NCBI GenBank assembly: GCA_026400355.1
Contig: JAPLPE010000041.1
Location: 1 to 64,000, forward strand
Length of the DNA stretch: 64,000 bases
Direction: 5' to 3'
Source: Rhodobacterales bacterium
GTDB lineage: Bacteria; Pseudomonadota; Alphaproteobacteria; Rhodobacterales; Rhodobacteraceae
Part shown: piece by piece, positions 1 to 8,506 of the stretch
Layout: every line of letters begins with the position of its first letter
How positions within the stretch are numbered: the first letter of the stretch is position 1
The notes under the pieces: model-generated
What the model saw: only the letters and a program-made list of their open reading frames with translations
Told to the model about the DNA's origin: nothing
Databases searched by the model: none
Made by a program: the position numbers and the translations under genes

Positions 1-51
1 CACATGGTCCACCACCCGCTGCCGGAGCTCTACAGGATGCGGCTTGCCCAT
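1..51 (-). CDS. IS630-family transposase, N-terminal end only (partial)
   Basis: The first 17 codons on the minus strand, starting at ATG 51-49, read MGKPHPVELRQRVVDHV and run off the window edge. This matches the usual start of IS630/Tc1-type transposases, which open with a helix-turn-helix DNA-binding domain. A GGGGG run about 6 bases before the start could serve as ribosome binding site. The catalytic DDE domain lies outside the window, so intactness cannot be judged. Terminal inverted repeats and the TA target duplication typical of the family could not be identified from one side. The call rests on a very short stretch of protein. Confidence 0.55.
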   Translation of the reverse strand, partial: MGKPHPVELRQRVVDHV

Positions 52-672
52 CGTTGACCCCCATATCTGCCTCGCAGACAGGGAATCACAGATCAAGCCT
101 CAAGGGAATCCTGAATCGCGATGACCGCAACACGCTCTAAGCATAAACGGACGGCTCACGAAACGAGGCTCGACGTCGTTCCATCTTAGCCGGCATTCCC
201 CAAGCGGCCTGCTGCGTGACGGCAAGATCGCCTGATTTCGGCCGTTTGACAAGTTTCTCCCGCCCCGAGCGGTGTCTCCGGTTGCGCATCCGCCATTCAC
301 GGGCAAATCCTGCCGCTCGGAGACGGGGTTCGGCACTTGGCAGTCTCATGACCCAAGTCATGGCAGACAGGGGAACCCTGCAAGGCCGTCTGTGACCGAA
401 GGCCCCCGTTCCCCCCTGGGCCGTCCCGTCCTGCATCCCCCAGGGGGCGAGCCTTGCGGCGCCCCCGTCGCGCCCGGCACAACCCGCCTTCTCCCGCCCT
501 CGTGATGGCCAGGGCCGCACGTCCCCGCGGGCGCGTTCCGGCACAGGACTGCCCAATATCTTGTGGATAGGTTCGCGATCTCGGCCTTGGATTGTGGCGG
601 CATGGTTGACTCCTTGCGCTGCCCTGCGCATCCTTTCCCTGGCCTGCCAGCCTTCCCCGGAACCAGGGTCCG
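52..672. other. Stretch without a supported gene between the transposase and smc
   Basis: About 620 bases lie between the IS-type start and smc. Open frames exist on both strands, but they look like GC-rich noise: Arg/Pro-rich, no recognisable motif, no good ribosome binding site. In related genomes smc usually follows a DsbA-like thioredoxin gene. I see no remnant of one here, so the normal upstream neighbour may have been displaced by the insertion element (inference). The smc promoter should lie in this stretch, but no clear -35/-10 pair stood out. Confidence 0.5.
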
Positions 673-3600
673 ATGCGTTTCACCAGACTGCGCCTGAACG
701 GCTTCAAGAGCTTTGTCGACCCGACCGACCTGATCATCGCCGAAGGGCTGACAGGCGTTGTCGGCCCCAATGGTTGTGGCAAGTCGAATCTGCTCGAGGC
801 GCTGCGCTGGGTCATGGGCGAGAACCGCCCCACCGCCATGCGCGGTGGCGGGATGGAGGACGTGATCTTTGCCGGCGCCGCCACCCGCCCCGCACGCAAC
901 TATGCCGAAGTCGCCCTTGTCATCGATAATACCGAACGTCTGGCCCCCGCCGGTTTCAACGACAGCGACTCGCTCGAGGTTATCCGGCGCATCACCCGTG
1001 ATGCCGGATCAGCCTACAAGGTCGGCCAGAAAGAAGTCCGCGCCCGTGACGTCCAAATGCTCTTTGCCGACGCTTCGACCGGTTCTCATTCCCCAGCGCT
1101 TGTCCGGCAAGGGCAGATTTCCGAACTCATCAATTCCCGTCCCCAGGCCCGCCGGATGATTCTCGAAGAGGCGGCAGGGATTTCCGGCCTCTACCAACGC
1201 CGCCACGAGGCAGAACTGAAGCTGAAGGGTGCTGAACAAAACCTCACCCGCGTCGATGACGTGATCGAGGCGCTGGCAGTCCAGATCCAGTCCCTCGTCC
1301 GTCAGGCCCGCGCCGCCGTCCGCTACCGGGAAATCGGGGCGCAGCTGCGCCATGCCGAGGGTCTGCTGCTCTATCGCCGCTGGCGCGAGGCTGATGAGGC
1401 GCGTGTCGCCACTGATGCGCAACTCCGCGAGGCGACCCTTGCCGCATCCCGTGCCGAGGCTGCGACCCGTCTTGCCATCACCGCACGGGAAGAGGCCGAT
1501 AAAGCACTTCCCCTTTTGCGCGAGGAAGAGGCGATTGCGGGGGCTATCCTGCAACGACTGACGGTGTCCCGCGATGCGCTGACCGAGGAAGAACAGCGCG
1601 CAGCCCAGAAAATCACAACCCTTCGGGCCCGTATCGACCAGCTCACCCGCGACATAGAACGTGAAACCGGCCTGACCCGGGATGCGGGTGAAACGATGGC
1701 GCGGCTCGAATGGGAAGCCCGCGAGATCGCCCGCGCCGCCGAAGGCCATGACACCCGCCTTGAGACCGCCGCTGACTCTGCCCGTCAGGTCGCAACCGAC
1801 CTGAAGGACCTCGAGGCCGAACTTGGCCGCGCAACCGAAGACGCCGCTCGTCTTGCCGCCCGTCACCAGTCAGCCCAGCGCCTGATCGACGACAACCACC
1901 GCCTGCTGGCCAAGGGCGAAGCCGAAGCGCTCCGCTCTGGCGGTGGCCTGCGCGAAGCCGAGGCTGCGCTGAGCCGGGCCCAAGCCGACCTGACCACCGC
2001 CACCAGCGCCGAAGAGGCCGCCGTCGCCACCGCCCGCCGCGCAGACGAGACTCTGCTGGAAACTGAAGCTGCCCGCGCCGAAACCCAAGGACGCGAGGCC
2101 GAGGCACGCGCTCAGCGGTCTGAGGCCGAAGGTGAGGCCAATGCCCTGCGCGCCGAAGTCGCTGCACTCGCCCGCCTCGTCGCCCGCGACACCAAGGAAA
2201 GTGGACAAGTCCTTGACCTGCTGACCGTATATTCCGGCTTTGAAAAGGCGCTGGGCGCCGCCCTTGCCGATGATCTCCGTGCGCCTAGGACCGGTGCCGA
2301 AGGCCGTTCTGGCTGGGCCGCGCTGCCGGCCTATGCCGTCCCGCAACCCTTGCCGGACCGGGTTAGGCCACTGGCCGAGGTCGTGAAGGTTCCCCACGTG
2401 CTCGTCCGCCGCATCGGGCAGGTTGGTCTTGTCGCCCGTGCTGACGGCCCGCGTCTGCAGGCTGCCCTCCTTCCCGGACAGCGGCTTGTCAGCACCGATG
2501 GCGACCTTTGGCGCTGGGACGGCTTCCGCGCCGGGGCCGAGGACGCCCCCTCCGCCGCCGCCCTCCGTCTCCAGCAACTCAACCGCCTGGTCGAACTCAA
2601 GCGCGATCTAGAAGAGGTCGCGGCCCGCGCCACAGGTGCCGCTCTGGCGCATGACCTATTGTCGAGACGCCTTGCCGCCTTGACCGAGGCCGACCGTCAA
2701 GCCCGACAGGCCCGCCGCGATGCCGACCGTCTCGTTGCCGAGGCCGGCCGCGCCCTGTCCCGGGCCGAAGCCGACCGCTCCATCGCCGAAGGAAAGCGTG
2801 ACGCTTTGACCCTCGCCCTCGCCCGCCACGAAGAGGAAATCGCCGCAGCCCGCGCCGCACTGGCCGATGCCGAAATGGCCCTCGCCGCGTTGGGGGACCT
2901 TGGTGCTGCCCGCGCCGCCGTCGAAACCGTGAAAACGACCGTCGAAAGCGCTCGCGCCCTGATGATGGCCCGCCGCTCCACCCATGACGAAATCCTCCGC
3001 GAAGGTGAGGCGCGGACGCGCAGGTTACAGGAAATCACCAAGGATATCAGCGGCTGGCGGCATCGTCTGGAAACCGCCGGTGTGCGGTTAATCGAACTCG
3101 CCGACCGCAAGACGACGGCCGAGGCCGAACTGGCCGAGGCCGTGACCCTTCCCGCCACACTCGCCAAACGCCGCGCAGATCTCACCGATTCCATCGCCGC
3201 GGCCGAGGATCGCCGCCGTAAGGCTGCCGACGCCCTGTCAGCCGCCGAAACCGTCCTGCGCAACGCAACCCAAGCCGAACGAGACGCCGAACGTGCCGGA
3301 TCCGAAGCACGCGAAGCACGCGCCCGTGCCGAGGCCCGTGCTGATGCCGCCCGCGAGTCCGTGACGCTCGCCGCTGAACGCATCCTCGAAGCGCAGGACG
3401 TGACCCCCGGCGGTCTACTCGACCGCGTTGCTGTCGATCCCGCCGCCATGCCCGCCGCCGACGTCATCGACTCCCAGATCTCGGCCCTCCGCCGCCAGCG
3501 TGAGGCGCTGGGTGCCGTCAACCTCCGCGCCGAGGAAGACGCGAAGGAAGTTCAGACCGAACATGACGCCCTCGTCAACGAAAAGGCCGATCTGGAATCC

Positions 3601-4128
3601 GCGATTAAGGCGCTGCGGTCCGGCATCGCCAGCCTTAACCGCGAAGGCCGCGAACGCCTTTTGACCGCGTTCGAACAAGTGAACGACAACTTCGCCCTAT
3701 TGTTCACCCACCTCTTCGGCGGCGGTGAAGCAAAACTCGTCCTCATCGAAAGTGATGACCCTCTCGAAGCGGGGCTGGAAATCATGTGCCAACCCCCCGG
3801 CAAGAAGCTCTCGACCCTCTCACTCCTCTCGGGCGGCGAACAGACCCTGACAGCGATGGCGCTCATCTTCGCCGTCTTCCTCGCCAACCCCGCGCCGATC
3901 TGCGTGCTGGACGAGGTTGACGCGCCGCTCGACGATGCAAATGTCACCCGCTTCTGTGATCTGCTGGATGAGATGGCACGGCGGACCGAAACACGCTTCC
4001 TCATCATCACGCACCACGCTGTCACAATGAGCCGGATGGACCGCCTGTTCGGCGTCACTATGGGCGAACAGGGCGTAAGCCAGCTCGTCTCGGTGGATCT
4101 CAAGAAGGCCGAGGGGCTGGTCGCCTGA
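673..4128 (+). CDS. smc: Chromosome segregation protein SMC
   Basis: 1151 residues, normal full length for bacterial SMC, the ATPase arm of the condensin-like complex with ScpA and ScpB. The N-terminal ATPase half carries the P-loop GPNGCGKS at about residues 31-38. A long Ala/Glu/Arg-rich coiled coil follows, broken near the middle by a globular hinge (around residues 510-640). The C-terminal half has the ABC signature LSGGEQ and Walker B VLDEVDAPLDD near residues 1050-1085. The start was chosen because MRFTRLRLNGFKSF is the typical SMC N-terminus; only a weak AGGG precedes it. It ends 3 bases before the stop of the convergent transglycosylase gene. Confidence 0.96.
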   Translation: MRFTRLRLNGFKSFVDPTDLIIAEGLTGVVGPNGCGKSNLLEALRWVMGENRPTAMRGGGMEDVIFAGAATRPARNYAEVALVIDNTERLAPAGFNDSDSLEVIRRITRDAGSAYKVGQKEVRARDVQMLFADASTGSHSPALVRQGQISELINSRPQARRMILEEAAGISGLYQRRHEAELKLKGAEQNLTRVDDVIEALAVQIQSLVRQARAAVRYREIGAQLRHAEGLLLYRRWREADEARVATDAQLREATLAASRAEAATRLAITAREEADKALPLLREEEAIAGAILQRLTVSRDALTEEEQRAAQKITTLRARIDQLTRDIERETGLTRDAGETMARLEWEAREIARAAEGHDTRLETAADSARQVATDLKDLEAELGRATEDAARLAARHQSAQRLIDDNHRLLAKGEAEALRSGGGLREAEAALSRAQADLTTATSAEEAAVATARRADETLLETEAARAETQGREAEARAQRSEAEGEANALRAEVAALARLVARDTKESGQVLDLLTVYSGFEKALGAALADDLRAPRTGAEGRSGWAALPAYAVPQPLPDRVRPLAEVVKVPHVLVRRIGQVGLVARADGPRLQAALLPGQRLVSTDGDLWRWDGFRAGAEDAPSAAALRLQQLNRLVELKRDLEEVAARATGAALAHDLLSRRLAALTEADRQARQARRDADRLVAEAGRALSRAEADRSIAEGKRDALTLALARHEEEIAAARAALADAEMALAALGDLGAARAAVETVKTTVESARALMMARRSTHDEILREGEARTRRLQEITKDISGWRHRLETAGVRLIELADRKTTAEAELAEAVTLPATLAKRRADLTDSIAAAEDRRRKAADALSAAETVLRNATQAERDAERAGSEAREARARAEARADAARESVTLAAERILEAQDVTPGGLLDRVAVDPAAMPAADVIDSQISALRRQREALGAVNLRAEEDAKEVQTEHDALVNEKADLESAIKALRSGIASLNREGRERLLTAFEQVNDNFALLFTHLFGGGEAKLVLIESDDPLEAGLEIMCQPPGKKLSTLSLLSGGEQTLTAMALIFAVFLANPAPICVLDEVDAPLDDANVTRFCDLLDEMARRTETRFLIITHHAVTMSRMDRLFGVTMGEQGVSQLVSVDLKKAEGLVA

Positions 4129-4131
4129 AGC

Positions 4132-5301
4132 CTAAATCGCGTTCAGCAGGTCCATTGTCGGCCATGCGTCTGCGGGCAGACCCAGCCGCGCTTGTTCGGC
4201 CTGAACGGCAGCGCGCGTCTTGGCGCCCAGTATCCCGTCCGTCTTGCCCACGTCATAACCCATCGCGGTCAGCTTTTCCTGCAGTACCACTATCTGTTCT
4301 CCCGAAAGGCCGGGATCCGGGTTGCCCGCGTCATAAACCTCGGCCCCCATCAGGCGCGTGCCGAAATAAGCCGCAGTGGTCACATAGACGAGGCTCTGGT
4401 TCCATTCGAAATAGACCCGGAAATTCGGATAGGCCATGAAGGCCGGCCCTTGCCACCCCATCGGCAAGAGGACCGAGGCCTGCAGATCACCAGCGCCAAG
4501 ATCGGCATTCCGCCCCGTCACGCCCAGTGCCGCCCAGTCGGCCACAGCAAACGTCCGGTCCAATCCTGTCTTGGTCCAGTCGAGCCCCTCGGGCAGCAAG
4601 ATCTCTTGCAACCACGGCTCGTCCGCCTGCCAGCCCAGCGAGGCCAGCATCTTGCCCCCCGACATCAGCGCATCCTCTGCCGATGTCTTGACGGTGATAT
4701 ACCCGTCACCATCACCGTCGACGCCATTTTCAATGATATCGGCGGGCAGCATCTGCACCTGCCCGATCTCTCCGGCCCAGGCGCCGGTCGTTGTATCTGG
4801 ATCAAGGTCCCCCAGCGCATAAAGCTGCATGGCCGCAAAGATCTGCGGCCGGAACAAGGCCGGCCTGCGACAGTCATGGGCAAGAGTCACCAGCGCATTG
4901 ACGGTATTGAAATCGCCCTGCACCTGCCCGTAATCCGTCTCGAACGCCCAGAATGCCAGAAGGACCCCGCGCGGCACGCCGTATTCAGCCTCGATCCGGT
5001 CAAAGGTCGCGTCATATTGTTCACCCAGCGAACGCCCCCGCTGCAGCCGGTCCTGAGAGATCAGGCGGCGCGAGAAGTCGATGAAATCCCGCTGAAACAC
5101 TCCTTGCGCCCGGTCAGCCCGGATCACGTCGGGGTCCTGTCTGACGGAATCCAGAAACGAAGCTGCTTTGTCCGGTGCGATACCTTGCGCCACGGCTTCG
5201 GCCTGCAACCCTTCCAGAAAGGCCCCGAAATCTCCGCCACAGGTCTGTGCCATTGCCGTTCCCGACGTCGAACAGGCCAGCAGGATTGCAAGAAGTCTCA
5301 A
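4132..5301 (-). CDS. Lytic murein transglycosylase, MltB-like, with peptidoglycan-binding domain
   Basis: 389 residues. The N-terminus is a signal peptide ending near TAMAQ (about residue 19), so the product is periplasmic; no lipobox Cys follows at +1. The central domain is the SLT_2/MltB type that cleaves the MurNAc-GlcNAc bond; the likely catalytic glutamate is E121 in AFWAFETDYG. The C-terminal 60 residues resemble a PG_binding_1 domain (SGEQIVVLQEKLTAMGYDVG...). It is a single gene, convergent with smc, and probably acts in cell-wall turnover. The family is clear; the exact paralogue (MltB or SltB) is not resolved. Confidence 0.9.
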   Translation of the reverse strand: MRLLAILLACSTSGTAMAQTCGGDFGAFLEGLQAEAVAQGIAPDKAASFLDSVRQDPDVIRADRAQGVFQRDFIDFSRRLISQDRLQRGRSLGEQYDATFDRIEAEYGVPRGVLLAFWAFETDYGQVQGDFNTVNALVTLAHDCRRPALFRPQIFAAMQLYALGDLDPDTTTGAWAGEIGQVQMLPADIIENGVDGDGDGYITVKTSAEDALMSGGKMLASLGWQADEPWLQEILLPEGLDWTKTGLDRTFAVADWAALGVTGRNADLGAGDLQASVLLPMGWQGPAFMAYPNFRVYFEWNQSLVYVTTAAYFGTRLMGAEVYDAGNPDPGLSGEQIVVLQEKLTAMGYDVGKTDGILGAKTRAAVQAEQARLGLPADAWPTMDLLNAI

Positions 5302-5360
5302 CTCGATCTCTCCCTTTGAAACCCCCCGAGCCTATCAGGCGGGAAAAACGGGACAAGGGA

Positions 5361-6278
5361 TCAAATGATCCAGCCGATTATGGCGATGGCCACGCAGACC
5401 GACAGCCCGATGCCCCAGGTCTGCCAAAGGATTCGGTCCGCCGCGTCGATCTCGTCCGGCCCGATGTCATGGTGTCCCGTCGGGTTGACATAGAGATAGG
5501 GTTTCATCTCGCCATGGTAACTGCGTGGTCCGGACAGCGCGATGTCCAGAACCTGCGCCATCGCCGCCTCGGGCCAGCCGGCATTCGGCGACCGATGCAG
5601 CCGCGCATCCCGGATGATCGCGGGCCAGTCGAAACGGCGCGGCGCGGTCAGCCAGATCAACAGGGTGGTCAGTCGTGCGGGGATCAGGTTCAGCAGGTCA
5701 TCGAACCGGGCCGAGGCCCAGCCGAATTCCTTATGGCGCGGGGTGCGGTGGCCGATCATGCTGTCCGCTGTATTGACGATCTTGTAGATCAGAAGCCCCG
5801 GCAGACCCCCGATCAGGAACCAGAATACCGGCGCGGTCACACCATCCGACAGATTTTCTGCTGCGCTCTCAATGGCCGCCCGTGCGACCGCAGCCTGATC
5901 CATCTGCGCCGTATCCCGCCCGACGATCATCGCAACCGACCTCCGCCCGTCACCGACCGAAAGCCGCAGCGCATCTGCCACCGCACGGACATGGTCGCTC
6001 AGCGACCGCTGCGCCAGCAGGATGGCCCCCACGATCACCTCGGCCACGATTCCGGGCAACAGCGACAGAAGCCAGCCCAGAAGACCCGCGCCAACAACCA
6101 GCCCCACCAGGGCCGCAACGCCCCTGAGTCGCCGCTGATTGCCGGTATTCAGCTGCTGGTCCATCCAGCCAACCGCCCGTCCCATCAGCACCGCCGGATG
6201 CGGCCAATGGTCCCAGAGGACGCGCGGCTCGCCCGTCACCGCATCCAGAAGCATGGCCCCCACAACCGCAAGACTCAT
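5361..6278 (-). CDS. cobD: Adenosylcobinamide-phosphate synthase CobD/CbiB
   Basis: 305 residues from the start [10 protein letters not shown]. This integral membrane enzyme attaches the aminopropanol arm to adenosylcobyric acid late in cobalamin synthesis. Family features seen are LLDAVTGEP near the start, the central [10 protein letters not shown] segment, several hydrophobic helices and a hydrophobic C-terminus. The start at 6278 overlaps the cobC stop by 4 bp (ATGA), which favours it over the in-frame start 87 bases upstream. In this nomenclature cobD equals cbiB of the anaerobic pathway. It is the last gene of the leftward DUF1636-cobC-cobD operon. Confidence 0.93.
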   Translation of the reverse strand: MSLAVVGAMLLDAVTGEPRVLWDHWPHPAVLMGRAVGWMDQQLNTGNQRRLRGVAALVGLVVGAGLLGWLLSLLPGIVAEVIVGAILLAQRSLSDHVRAVADALRLSVGDGRRSVAMIVGRDTAQMDQAAVARAAIESAAENLSDGVTAPVFWFLIGGLPGLLIYKIVNTADSMIGHRTPRHKEFGWASARFDDLLNLIPARLTTLLIWLTAPRRFDWPAIIRDARLHRSPNAGWPEAAMAQVLDIALSGPRSYHGEMKPYLYVNPTGHHDIGPDEIDAADRILWQTWGIGLSVCVAIAIIGWII

Positions 6279-7210
6279 AGTGCTGCCTCGACCTGATCCC
6301 ACCTGTCCGGATGCGGAAGCCCGAGCCGCAGCCATATGCGCGAATAGGGAAAGACCCGGCTCCATACATGGCCGTCTGCCAGCCTGTCCTGCCAGACCAT
6401 CGCATCCTCGACCTCATACAGCCGGAACAGCGTGGTCCCGCCCGCAACCCGTGCCCCACTGGCCGTCATCAGCCCGTCCAGTCGCTGAGCATCGGCCTCC
6501 AGCCGGACCCGCGTGGCAGCAGCCCAGTCCGGATCAGACAGAGCCGCCGTCCCGACAGCAAGCGCCGGTCCCGACACGGCCCAAGGCCCCAGCATCTCGG
6601 CCAGATCATTGATTCTGGCCCTCGGTCCGGCCGCAAAGCCAAGCCGCAGCCCCGCCAGTCCCCAGAATTTGCCAAAACTCTTGAGGACGATCACGCCCCC
6701 GGTGCCAGCTAGTCCGATATGGCTCTGCTCGGGCATGACGTCGCAAAAGCTTTCGTCAATGATTGTCAGGCCCCCTGGACGGATATCCGGCGCTGACCAG
6801 ACCCGGCCATCGGGATTGTTAGGATGTACCAGAACCCGCACCGCGGACGCCGGATTCTCAACCACCTGATGCCCCGCAAACCGAAAGGAGGCAGCATGCT
6901 CGTTATATGTCGGCCCTGGCACATGAACCGCGCCCGGTGCAGTCAGCCCGGGTATACGCGCAATGATCGCTGACGCTCCTGGCGCGGCAATCAGACCCGC
7001 CTCGTCCGGCAGATTCCAGAACCGACGCGCTGCAGCCAAAAGAGCCTCATTCGCCCGCTTGTCAGGCAATGCGGTCCAGGCTTCCGGGATAATGTCGCCG
7101 ACTGGATAGGGCACGGGATTGATCCCGGTGGACAGATCAACCCAGCCCGATCGCGTCCCGCCAAACCGTGCAATCGCAGCATCGATTCCGCCGCCATGGT
7201 CGCGTGTCAT
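6275..7210 (-). CDS. cobC: Threonine-phosphate decarboxylase CobC (PLP-dependent)
   Basis: 311 residues, aminotransferase fold type I. It makes (R)-1-amino-2-propanol phosphate, the linker that CobD attaches. Visible features are the N-terminal [24 protein letters not shown], the HPNNPDGR segment, DES(F) and the PLP-binding lysine in [16 protein letters not shown]. The start MTRDHGGG at 7210 overlaps the stop of the upstream DUF1636 gene by 4 bp. A 21-codon upstream extension is possible but lies inside the neighbour. Length is slightly short for the family but all core motifs are present. Confidence 0.93.
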   Translation of the reverse strand: MTRDHGGGIDAAIARFGGTRSGWVDLSTGINPVPYPVGDIIPEAWTALPDKRANEALLAAARRFWNLPDEAGLIAAPGASAIIARIPGLTAPGAVHVPGPTYNEHAASFRFAGHQVVENPASAVRVLVHPNNPDGRVWSAPDIRPGGLTIIDESFCDVMPEQSHIGLAGTGGVIVLKSFGKFWGLAGLRLGFAAGPRARINDLAEMLGPWAVSGPALAVGTAALSDPDWAAATRVRLEADAQRLDGLMTASGARVAGGTTLFRLYEVEDAMVWQDRLADGHVWSRVFPYSRIWLRLGLPHPDRWDQVEAAL

Positions 7211-7584
7211 GCCGGCGTCTCGGGCAACGGCGGATGCCGGGTCACGAAATGCCCTTTGACGCCCTGCGGCCACTGCCGATAGGGAACCTGCCCGGTCTCG
7301 CTCTGTGCATGCAGGACCGCCCAGGCCACGATGGAACGTGCGGCCTCTTCACTCACTTCGAACTTTCCAAGCGTATAGTTCAGCTTTCCCTTTGCCTGCA
7401 CCGTCACATTGCAGGCCCGCTCACACCCCATCGTGCAGGAAACCCGCCGCGTCATGAGGTCAGGAACTTCCCGCGCCACCGCCTCAACCAACGCTGCCAG
7501 CCTTTCGCCGTCAGTCAGGGCCATATCGCCGGTCTCCCACCCTGCGCGCTTGCAGGTGTCGCAGATAGTGATCCAGCTTGTCAT
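7207..7584 (-). CDS. DUF1636 small Cys-containing metal-binding protein
   Basis: 125 residues. Four or more cysteines are arranged CDTCKRAG near the start and CTMGCERAC around residues 50-58, a pattern like thioredoxin-type 2Fe-2S ferredoxins. DUF1636 proteins are recurrent passengers of cobalamin operons in alphaproteobacteria; a direct function is not established. Here the gene heads the operon with cobC and cobD. The promoter must lie in 7585-7802, shared with the divergent receiver gene. A role in redox or metal handling for cobalamin synthesis is inference. Confidence 0.8.
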   Translation of the reverse strand: MTSWITICDTCKRAGWETGDMALTDGERLAALVEAVAREVPDLMTRRVSCTMGCERACNVTVQAKGKLNYTLGKFEVSEEAARSIVAWAVLHAQSETGQVPYRQWPQGVKGHFVTRHPPLPETPA

Positions 7585-7697
7585 GGAAGCGCGCTTTCTT
7601 TGGGTCAGGGTGGTTCGCCGGAGTTCAAGCGGATTCGCGCCGGTTTCACAAGAGTTCCGGAGTTATGCACAAGAACCCGGCTCGCCGGACTGAACCA

Positions 7698-7712
7698 TTA
7701 ACCCTTCGTTAA
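7698..7712. promoter_or_regulatory. Full CtrA-type binding site TTAA-N7-TTAA
   Basis: The bases read TTAACCCTTCGTTAA, an exact match to the alphaproteobacterial CtrA box (TTAA-N7-TTAA), inside a 7-bp inverted repeat CATTAAC/GTTAATG. It lies 90 bases upstream of the receiver gene at 7803 and 113 bases upstream of the divergent DUF1636 gene. In Rhodobacterales CtrA mainly activates motility, gene transfer agent and signalling genes. Which of the two promoters is controlled cannot be decided from sequence; the palindromic symmetry would also fit another regulator. Confidence 0.6.
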
Positions 7713-7802
7713 TGAATTGGGCAGACAAACTTAACGATGGGGCGCGGAACAGCATTCGGGGATTGGTGACGGATCCCCTCACTTCATCTTGTTGGAGGCC
7801 TC

Positions 7803-8165
7803 ATGCAGGTTCTCATTGTCGAAAGCACGGCAGCGCTTGCCGAACTCTGGCAGCGTCATCTGGAACGCCACGGACTGACCGTAAGCATCTCTTCCTCGGG
7901 CGAGGCGGCCTGCGACCTTATCGGTTCCATCCGATATGACGTAATCATCCTTGACCTTGTTCTTGCCGAGGGCGCGGCCTTTGCTGTGGCCGACTATGCC
8001 CAATATCGCTGGCCTCAGACCTCGGTCATCTTTGTAACCGACACGACTTTCTTCTCTGACGGTTCGATCTTTTCGATCGTGCCAAACGCTCGTGCCTTCA
8101 TTCAGACCCGCACCCCGCCCGAGGATCTTGCGGCAATGGTTGAACATTACGGACGGGCGGCCTGA
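7803..8165 (+). CDS. Stand-alone, atypical response-regulator receiver domain
   Basis: 120 residues consisting only of a CheY-like receiver (REC) domain, with no output domain. The phosphoacceptor aspartate is D51 in DVIILDLVL. The first acidic pair is reduced to a single glutamate (VLIVES), and the conserved lysine near the C-terminus is replaced: the segment reads AFIQTRTPPEDL where xKP is expected. Phosphorylation chemistry may therefore be altered or lost. A good ribosome binding site (GGAGG) lies 6 bases before the ATG, and a CtrA box precedes the gene. The partner kinase is not in the window. Confidence 0.85.
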   Translation: MQVLIVESTAALAELWQRHLERHGLTVSISSSGEAACDLIGSIRYDVIILDLVLAEGAAFAVADYAQYRWPQTSVIFVTDTTFFSDGSIFSIVPNARAFIQTRTPPEDLAAMVEHYGRAA

Positions 8166-8506
8166 TAGTGTCGTGACCTTGGGAACGCAAAGTGGACTGG
8201 CCCCGGTTTGGTATTCCTTCGTCAAGCCCTCCACAGATGTCGCAAACAGCGGCGTTAGCGGCGTGGAACCATTTGCGCCTGCCCGGATCACCATGTAACC
8301 AGTCTCTCTGACGAAGCCCGATGGGCCAGAGAGGTTGGCGGAGCGCGGTTTGACCCTTGAAGGGAACCCTTTGCGCTACCCGCGTCGTCATACACCGGGT
8401 CCCGTTGCCCGTGGTCTCTCTGGGCACATCCGGGCTTTGGCAGGGCGCTATCCCCCGAGTTTGGGGTTTTCAGGGTCAAAGGACCCGGGTGACAAAGGAC
8501 AGGACG
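8166..8506 (+). promoter_or_regulatory. 341-base intergenic stretch with a possible structured leader before cbiX
   Basis: No protein-coding gene is supported here. A hairpin with 7-bp outer and 4-bp inner stems lies at 8304-8333 (CTCTCTG...GCCC-GAT-GGGC-CAGAGAG) with no T-run after it. Further on, 8349-8357 (TTTGACCCT) is perfectly complementary to 8472-8480, and 8395-8402 (CCGGGTCC) to 8481-8488. The order is that of an H-type pseudoknot, ending 8 bases before the AGGACAGGAC ribosome binding region of cbiX. Smaller hairpins sit between. I did not find the B12-box consensus of the cobalamin riboswitch. The RNA role is inference. Confidence 0.35.

Noticed and set aside
137-631. Minus-strand frame of 164 codons upstream of smc
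   Set aside because: Low-complexity Arg-rich product, no ribosome binding site or family; not supported as a gene.
2697-3521. Minus-strand frame of about 275 codons within smc
   Set aside because: Ser/Arg/Ala-rich shadow of the coiled-coil part; no start signal or homology.
4192-5319. Long + strand open frame of about 375 codons
   Set aside because: It is the antisense of the transglycosylase gene; composition is Arg/His/Pro-rich and no motif is present.
8166-8506. Classical cobalamin riboswitch before the corrin operon
   Set aside because: I searched both strands for the B12 box (CAGGAGACC-type) and the GCCACTG core and found neither; only a generic structured leader is supported.
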